From assembly GCF_030398335.1 (NCBI RefSeq), contig NZ_JAOAOP010000017.1, positions 1 through 62,840 on the forward strand: a stretch of DNA of 62,840 bases. The letters run 5' to 3'. This stretch comes from Aquibium sp. A9E412. GTDB lineage: Bacteria; Pseudomonadota; Alphaproteobacteria; Rhizobiales; Rhizobiaceae. Below, one piece after another: positions 57,514 to 62,840 of the stretch. A program made the translations under genes and the position numbers. Within the stretch, counting starts at the first letter, position 1, and the number at the start of each line of letters is the position of its first letter. The notes beneath the pieces were generated by a model. It made no database searches, was not told where the DNA came from, and saw only the letters and a list, made by a program, of their open reading frames with translations.

Positions 57514-59622
57514 ATGCGGCCCGCCCTTCTCGATCCCCTGTTCGCACCTGTCACCGCGCTCGACGGCGTCGGGCCGCGGCTTGCCGCGCTGATGGCCAAT
57601 GTCGCGCCGGGCGACGTCGACGGCGCGACGATGCGCATCCGCGACCTGCTGTTCGTGCTGCCGCACACGCTGATCGACCGGCGCGAGCGGCCGGGCATCG
57701 CCGAGGCGGCCGATGGCGCCGTCGTCACGCTGACGCTGCGCGTCGACCGCCACCAGCCGGCGCCGCGCGGCCGCGGCAACGTGCCCTACCGCGTCTTCGC
57801 CCATGACGAGACCGGCGAGATCGCCCTCACCTTCTTCCACGCCAAGGGCGCCTGGCTGGAGCGCGCCCTGCCGGTCGGCGAGACGGTGCTGGTCAGCGGC
57901 CGCATGCAGTGGTTCAACGGCCGCCCGTCGATGGTCCATCCCGACCACATCGTGCCGGCGGTCGAAGCCGACGCGCTGCCGCCGGTCGAGCCGGTCTACC
58001 CGCTGACCGCCGGCCTGTCGCCGAAACCGCTGCGCAAGGCCGTTCTGCAGGCGCTCGAGCGGCTGCCGGCGATGCCCGAATGGCTCGATGCCGCGCTGCT
58101 GCGCGCGCGCGGCCTGCCGGGCTTCGCCGCCGCCCTCGACACGCTGCACCGGCCGCGCGCGCCCGACGACCTGTCGCCCGAAGGCCCGGCCTGGCGGCGC
58201 CTCGCCCTCGACGAGCTCCTCGCCGGCCAGCTCTCGCTCGCCCTGGTGCGCGCGCGCATGCGGCGCCTGGCCGGCCGCGCGCTGACCGGCGACGGCCGTC
58301 TGGTCGCCGCGCTGCGCGCCGCCCTCGCCTACCGCCTGACCGGCGCCCAGGAACGCGCGACGGCCGAGATCGCCGCCGATCTCGCCAGCCCCGAGCGCAT
58401 GCTGCGGCTTTTGCAGGGCGACGTCGGCTCCGGCAAGACGGTGGTCGCGCTGCTCGCCATGGCGCGCGCGGCAGAGGCCGGCGCCCAGGCCGTGGTGATG
58501 GCGCCGACGGAGATCCTGGCGCGCCAGCACCACGCCACCATCGCGCCGCTGGCCGAGCGCGCCGGTCTCGAGACCGTCGTCCTGACCGGCCGCGAGAAGG
58601 GCCGCGAGCGCGCCGCCGTGCTCGCCGCGCTGGCCTCCGGCGCGGCGCATTTCGCGATCGGCACCCATGCCCTGTTCCAGGACGACGTGCGCTTCCGCGA
58701 TCTCGGCCTGATCGTCGTCGACGAGCAGCACCGCTTCGGCGTGCACCAGCGTCTGGCGCTGTCGGCCAAGGGCCGCGCGCCCGACATGCTGGTGATGACC
58801 GCGACGCCCATTCCGCGCACCCTGGTGCTGTCGGCGTTCGGCGACATGGACGTCTCGCGCCTCGACGAGAAGCCGGCCGGCCGGCGGCCGGTCCACACCG
58901 TCACGCTGCCGGTCGAGCGGCTGGAGGAGCTGGTCGCGCGCATCGGCCGCGCCCTCGACGAGGGCCAGAAGGTCTACTGGATCTGCCCGCTGGTCGAGGA
59001 ATCGGCCGAGGTGCGCGTGACCTCGGCCGAGGACCGCTTCGCCGCGCTGCAGGCGCGCTTCGGCGCGCAGGTCGGCCTGGTGCACGGCCGCATGGCGGCG
59101 CGCGAGAAGGATGCGGCGATGGCCGCCTTCAAGGCCGGCGACACCCGCATCCTGGTCGGCACCACGGTCGTCGAGGTCGGCGTCGACGTGCCGGACGCCA
59201 CCATCATCGTGATCGAGCATGCCGAGCGCTTCGGCCTCGCCCAGCTTCACCAGCTGCGCGGCCGCGTCGGCCGCGGCGAGCGGCCATCGTCCTGCGTGCT
59301 GCTCTACAAGCCGCCGCTCGGCGAGGTGGCGCGGCGCCGGCTCGAGGTGCTGCGCGAGAGCGACGACGGCTTCCGCATCGCCGAGGAGGACCTCAGGCTG
59401 CGCGGCGAGGGCGAGCTGCTCGGCACCCGCCAGTCGGGCACGCCGGGCTTCTGGATCGCCCGGCTCGACGCGCATGGCGACCTTTTGGAGGTCGCCCGCG
59501 ACGACGCCCGCCTGATCCTGGCGCGCGACCCGCAGCTCGAGAGCGCGCGCGGCGAGGCGCTGCGCCTGCTGCTCTACCTGTTCGGCCGCGACGCCGCGAT
59601 CCAGCTCCTGCGCGCCGGCTGA
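57514..59622 (+). CDS. recG: ATP-dependent DNA helicase RecG
   Basis: A 702-residue branch-migration helicase that rescues stalled forks. The wedge domain (about 1-190; DGVGPRLAALMANV, an OB-fold with GEIALTFFHAKGAWLERALPVGE) precedes helicase lobe 1 (Walker A LQGDVGSGKTVVALLAM near 305; DEQHRFGVHQR) and lobe 2 (GTTVVEVGVDVPDATIIVIEHAERFGLAQLHQLRGRVGR). The C-terminal GELLGTRQSGTPGFWIARL is typical. Length normal. Confidence 0.97.
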   Translation: MRPALLDPLFAPVTALDGVGPRLAALMANVAPGDVDGATMRIRDLLFVLPHTLIDRRERPGIAEAADGAVVTLTLRVDRHQPAPRGRGNVPYRVFAHDETGEIALTFFHAKGAWLERALPVGETVLVSGRMQWFNGRPSMVHPDHIVPAVEADALPPVEPVYPLTAGLSPKPLRKAVLQALERLPAMPEWLDAALLRARGLPGFAAALDTLHRPRAPDDLSPEGPAWRRLALDELLAGQLSLALVRARMRRLAGRALTGDGRLVAALRAALAYRLTGAQERATAEIAADLASPERMLRLLQGDVGSGKTVVALLAMARAAEAGAQAVVMAPTEILARQHHATIAPLAERAGLETVVLTGREKGRERAAVLAALASGAAHFAIGTHALFQDDVRFRDLGLIVVDEQHRFGVHQRLALSAKGRAPDMLVMTATPIPRTLVLSAFGDMDVSRLDEKPAGRRPVHTVTLPVERLEELVARIGRALDEGQKVYWICPLVEESAEVRVTSAEDRFAALQARFGAQVGLVHGRMAAREKDAAMAAFKAGDTRILVGTTVVEVGVDVPDATIIVIEHAERFGLAQLHQLRGRVGRGERPSSCVLLYKPPLGEVARRRLEVLRESDDGFRIAEEDLRLRGEGELLGTRQSGTPGFWIARLDAHGDLLEVARDDARLILARDPQLESARGEALRLLLYLFGRDAAIQLLRAG

Positions 59623-59685
59623 GCGCCGGCTTGACTCCGTCCCCCGGCCGTTTCCAGATGGCGGCGGGGAACATGGGGGGCAGCT

Positions 59686-60384
59686 TTGCAAACGAAGGTC
59701 TACAAGCCCGTCGTCGCGCGGCTTGTCGCCGAGCAGGCGCCGGCGCGCGTGCTCGATCTGCCGTCGGGCAATGGCTGGCTCGCCTCCGTTCTGGCGGACG
59801 CGCCGCCCGGCGGCATCGACGGCATCGATCTCTACGAGGACAAGCCGCCCGGCTACGCGCGCTTCTGGCAGGCCGATCTCGACCGTCCGCTGCCGGCGCC
59901 GTCCGACAGCTACGATGCGGTGGTGAGCTGCGAGGGGATCGAGCATCTCGGCAACCCGCTGCTCTTCCTCGGCGAATGCTGCCGGGTCCTGGTTCCGGGC
60001 GGGCGCCTGATCATCACCACGCCGAACGTGTGGAACCCCGCCTCGAAGCTCAAATACGCCCTGCGCGGCTTCTTTCCCGGTTTTCCGAGCCTGGCCGGCC
60101 GCATCGCGCCGGGCACCCACATGCACCTGACGCCGTTCTCCTATCCCGCGCTCTACCTGTTCGCCACGCTGGCCGGGTTCGAGGCGGTGCGGCTCGTCGC
60201 CACCGGCGAGCGCGTGCCGCGCCGTGCCTACGAGCGGCCGCTCGGCTGGCCGCAGAAGCGCTATTGCCGCCGCCGGCAGGCCGCCGCCGTGACGCCCGAG
60301 CAGGCGGCCTACTGGCGCGACGCCGGCTGCGACCAGTCGGTCTACGGCCGCGCCCTCGTCGTCACCGCCAGGAAGCCCGGCTGA
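59686..60384 (+). CDS. Class I SAM-dependent methyltransferase
   Basis: A 232-residue Rossmann-fold methyltransferase. Motif I is VLDLPSGNGWLASVL (about 22-36); the acidic loop GIDLYEDKPPG follows, then SYDAVVSCEGIEHLGNPLLFLGE and the post-motif LVPGGRLIITTPN. The Pro in the glycine loop and the EGIEHL motif recall methyltransferases acting on lipids or glycans, but the substrate is unknown. It begins at TTG 59686 after a G-run (GGGGGG). Co-directional with recG. Confidence 0.85.
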   Translation: MQTKVYKPVVARLVAEQAPARVLDLPSGNGWLASVLADAPPGGIDGIDLYEDKPPGYARFWQADLDRPLPAPSDSYDAVVSCEGIEHLGNPLLFLGECCRVLVPGGRLIITTPNVWNPASKLKYALRGFFPGFPSLAGRIAPGTHMHLTPFSYPALYLFATLAGFEAVRLVATGERVPRRAYERPLGWPQKRYCRRRQAAAVTPEQAAYWRDAGCDQSVYGRALVVTARKPG

Positions 60385-60406
60385 GGCCGCGGCGCGCCGC
60401 GCACGC

Positions 60407-61081
60407 TCACTCGCTGCGCGCCAGCGCGCGTTCGGCCAGCGCCTCCTCGGCGAGCGCCTGGGTGCGCGCCTCGTATTCCGGCGAGACCAGCCCGGCGGAG
60501 ATCACCAGCTTGGCGCCCTCCTCGACGGTCATGTCGAGCTCGACGATGTGCGCCTTGGGCACGAACAGCAGGAAGCCGGAGGTCGGGTTCGGCGTCGTCG
60601 GCAGGAACACCGCCACCGTGTGGCCGACGTCGTCGTCGAGGCGGTGCTGCACCTCGCCCTCCGTGTCGGTGGCGATGAAGACCAGCGCCCACAGCCCCTT
60701 GCGCGGGTATTCGATGAGCCCGACCTTCTTGAAGGTGTCGGCGCGCTGCGACAGCACCGTCTCGAGGATCTGCTTGAGCCCGCGATAGATGTTGCGCACG
60801 AAGGGCATGCGGCCGAGCAGGTACTCGCCGTAGGAGACCACCGTGCGGCCGATGAAGTTGGCCGTCAGGAAGCCGACCAGGGTGATCAGCACCATGGCCA
60901 CGATCAGCCCGAAGCCGGGCACCGCGAAGGGCAGATAGGTGTCGGGATTGTAGCGCGCGGGAATGTAGGGCTTGACCCACGAATCGACCCAGCCGACGAA
61001 CGACCATGCCAGATAGGCGGTGATCGCCAGCGGCGCCGTGACGATGAATCCGGTCAGGAAGTAGTTGCGCAGGCGGGTCAT
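60407..61081 (-). CDS. DUF502 family membrane protein
   Basis: A 224-residue protein with two helices near the N-terminus (about 8-28 and 50-77) and a conserved periplasmic or cytoplasmic domain: PFVRNIYRGLKQILETV, YPRKGLWALVFIATDTEG and the NPTSGFLLFVPKAHI motif characteristic of DUF502. Function unknown; the gene is widely found next to recG or glmS in alphaproteobacteria. It follows glmS on the same strand by 111 bp. Confidence 0.92.
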   Translation of the reverse strand: MTRLRNYFLTGFIVTAPLAITAYLAWSFVGWVDSWVKPYIPARYNPDTYLPFAVPGFGLIVAMVLITLVGFLTANFIGRTVVSYGEYLLGRMPFVRNIYRGLKQILETVLSQRADTFKKVGLIEYPRKGLWALVFIATDTEGEVQHRLDDDVGHTVAVFLPTTPNPTSGFLLFVPKAHIVELDMTVEEGAKLVISAGLVSPEYEARTQALAEEALAERALARSE

Positions 61082-61192
61082 GACCGGTCAGGCCTCGATG
61101 TCTCCGCGGCGTGACCACACGACCGCACGACAACAGACATAAGCAAGTCGTGTGACGATTTGAATAGGCCTGCCGGCGCGCGGCGCGGCGGC

Positions 61193-62840
61193 CTACTCCA
61201 CCGTCACCGATTTGGCCAGGTTGCGCGGCTGGTCGACGTCGGTGCCCATCAGCACCGCCGTGTGGTAGGCGAGAAGCTGGACGGGCAGCGCGTAGACGAT
61301 CGGCGCCACGAACTCCGGCATGTCCGGCAGCACGATCGTTTCCATGGTGCGCACCGAGGCGCGCCGCGCCCCCTCGGCGTCGGTGATCAGGATGATGCGC
61401 CCGCCGCGCGCGGCCACCTCCTGCATGTTCGACACGGTCTTGTCGAAGATGCGGTCGTGCGGCGCGATGACGATCACCGGCATCGCCTCGTCGATCAGCG
61501 CGATCGGCCCGTGCTTGAGCTCGCCGGCGGCGTAACCCTCGGCATGGATGTAGGAGATTTCCTTGAGCTTGAGCGCGCCTTCCAGCGCCAGCGGGTAGCT
61601 CGTGTCGCGGCCGAGATAGAGCACGTGGCGCACCTGGGCGAGCTCCTGGGCGACCGTCTGGATCTGCGGCGTCAGCCGCAGCACCTGGCTGGCCAGCCGC
61701 GGGATCTCCGACAGGCTGCGCACCAGGCCGCGCACGCCTTCGGCGTCGAGCGTGCCGCGCGCCTCGGCCGCGCGCACGGCGAGCGCGGCGAGCACGGCGA
61801 GCTGGCAGGTGAAGGCCTTGGTCGAGGCGACGCCGATCTCCGGCCCGGCGAGTGTCGGGAAGATGCCGTCGCTCTCGCGCGCGATCGTCGACTGGCGCAC
61901 GTTGACGATCGCGCCGATCGGCACGCCGGCCGCCCGGCAGTAGCGCAGCGAGGCGAGCGTGTCGGCCGTCTCGCCCGACTGCGAGACGAACAGCGCCGCG
62001 CTGTCGCCGGCCAGCGGCATCTCGCGGTAGCGGAACTCCGAGGCGATGTCGATGTCGACCGGCAGCCGGGCGTAGCGCTCGAACCAGTACTTGCCGATCA
62101 GCCCGGCGAGATAGGCCGTGCCGCAGGCCGCCACCGAGAGCCGCGACAGCCGGGCGAAGTCGAACGGGCTGTCGAACGCGGCGACCCGGCCGTGCGCCAG
62201 GTCGAGATAGTTGGCCAGCGTGTGGGCGATCACCTCCGGCTGCTCGTGGATCTCCTTGTCCATGAAGTGGCGGTGGTTGCCCTTGTCGACCAGCAGGCTG
62301 GTGCCGATCGACTGCTGCCGGCGGCGCTCCACCACGCGGCCTTCCATGTCGTAGATCGTCATGCCGGAGCGACGCACCACCACCCAGTCGCCGTCCTCCA
62401 GATAGGTGATGGAATCGGTGAACGGCGCCAGCGCGATGGCGTCGGAGCCGAGATACATCTCGCCCTCGCCGTGGCCGACGGCGAGCGGCGGTCCGTTGCG
62501 GGCGCCGACGATCAGGTCCTCGTCGCCGCGAAACAGGATGGCGAGCGCGAAGGCGCCCTCCAGCCGCTTGAGCGCGGCGAAGGCGGCCTCCTGCGGCGTC
62601 GCGCCGCCGGCCAGCGCGCGCGAGACGAGATGCGCGACGATCTCCGTGTCGGTCTCGGAGGCGAACACCCGGCCCTCCGCCTCCAGCTCGGCGCGCAGTT
62701 CGGCGAAGTTCTCGATGATGCCGTTGTGGACGATCGCCACGTCGTCGGAGAAGTGCGGATGGGCGTTGGTCTCGTTCGGCGCGCCGTGCGTGGCCCAGCG
62801 CGTGTGGCCGATGCCGATGTGGCCGGCCAGCGGCTCGCCG
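61193..62840 (-). CDS. glmS: Glutamine-fructose-6-phosphate aminotransferase, partial
   Basis: The C-terminal 548 residues of GlmS (EC 2.6.1.16), which makes glucosamine-6-phosphate for peptidoglycan and LPS; the N-terminal catalytic Cys lies beyond the right edge. The glutaminase part shows GIGHTRWATHG and VHNGIIENF; two SIS domains follow (VAACGTAYLAG; SQSGETADTL; IHAEGYAAGELKHGPIALID) and the conserved end LAKSVTVE. The frame continues upstream through the edge, so starts inside the window are internal. Confidence 0.96.
   Translation of the reverse strand, partial: GEPLAGHIGIGHTRWATHGAPNETNAHPHFSDDVAIVHNGIIENFAELRAELEAEGRVFASETDTEIVAHLVSRALAGGATPQEAAFAALKRLEGAFALAILFRGDEDLIVGARNGPPLAVGHGEGEMYLGSDAIALAPFTDSITYLEDGDWVVVRRSGMTIYDMEGRVVERRRQQSIGTSLLVDKGNHRHFMDKEIHEQPEVIAHTLANYLDLAHGRVAAFDSPFDFARLSRLSVAACGTAYLAGLIGKYWFERYARLPVDIDIASEFRYREMPLAGDSAALFVSQSGETADTLASLRYCRAAGVPIGAIVNVRQSTIARESDGIFPTLAGPEIGVASTKAFTCQLAVLAALAVRAAEARGTLDAEGVRGLVRSLSEIPRLASQVLRLTPQIQTVAQELAQVRHVLYLGRDTSYPLALEGALKLKEISYIHAEGYAAGELKHGPIALIDEAMPVIVIAPHDRIFDKTVSNMQEVAARGGRIILITDAEGARRASVRTMETIVLPDMPEFVAPIVYALPVQLLAYHTAVLMGTDVDQPRNLAKSVTVE

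Noticed and set aside
57355-60126. A 923-codon minus-strand frame opposite recG
   Set aside because: Antisense shadow of recG and the methyltransferase gene, with no domain of its own.
61193-62740. Reading glmS as complete with a start at 62740
   Set aside because: The frame continues upstream with GIGHTRWATHG, which belongs to the glutaminase domain, so the gene is cut by the window edge.

Overview
The window is about 70% G+C, densely packed, and reads as a denitrifying alphaproteobacterium, most likely of the Hyphomicrobiales (Rhizobiales). Supporting this are the mfd-sdhE-recG block close to a DUF502 gene and glmS, a phosphatidylcholine synthase (Pcs), an IalB-family protein, HspQ, a complete napEFDABC operon, an AniA-type copper nitrite reductase, a cbb3 oxidase operon with inserted alphaproteobacterial small genes, and a family of palindromic repeats at operon ends. 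Strand-shadow ORFs are common at this G+C and were discarded. I saw no rRNA, tRNA, transposase, phage gene or CRISPR array.

Layout. 1-3.7 kb: an MFS exporter cut by the left edge, then a TRAP transporter (dctQ-dctP-dctM, minus strand). 4.2-9.3 kb: nirK behind an NnrR-type box with a small unknown gene downstream, an FMN reductase, and envelope/stress proteins, including a broken BON-LysM gene and two related secreted proteins with a decayed relative between them. 9.7-13.1 kb: a Lon-family protease and a universal-stress-like protein behind an FNR/FixK-type box. 13.2-18.3 kb: ccoNOQP, a 66-aa protein, a DUF2189 membrane protein, ccoS and a 43-aa membrane peptide. 18.3-21.2 kb: a DUF5602-cupredoxin-ECF sigma operon divergent from nsrR, then two small genes (one DUF6522). 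21.2-25.9 kb: nap operon. 26-31.4 kb: small secreted proteins, a NarL-type response regulator convergent with a hybrid histidine kinase, a SnoaL-like protein and a LysR regulator. 31.6-40.1 kb: an SLC13 permease, a thiaminase I with an unusual Cys-rich C-terminus, a sulfatase/phosphonate monoesterase, a MarR regulator and a TctCBA transporter. 40.2-45.1 kb: a BMP-type ABC importer. 45.1-53.5 kb: quinone reductase, pcs, a UbiH-like monooxygenase, an AEC carrier, hspQ, IalB, a YejA-like binding protein and a FrnE-like DsbA. 53.5-62.8 kb: mfd, sdhE, recG, a methyltransferase, DUF502 and glmS (cut by the right edge).

How it fits together. From 4 to 26 kb much of the content serves low-oxygen respiration: Nap reduces nitrate to nitrite in the periplasm, NirK reduces nitrite to NO, and cbb3 handles residual oxygen. 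Control sites visible in the DNA tie these together: an NnrR-type site before nirK, an FNR/FixK-type site before the Lon/USP pair, and two copies of a palindrome with the NsrR core GTATT-N3-AATAC, one before the cco operon and one in the nsrR/DUF5602 divergent promoter. The best candidate for something undescribed is this NsrR-linked network: an NO-sensing repressor placed over cbb3 oxidase and over a periplasmic copper-protein/ECF-sigma operon. Second is the thiaminase I carrying a mannan-binding-lectin-like tail.
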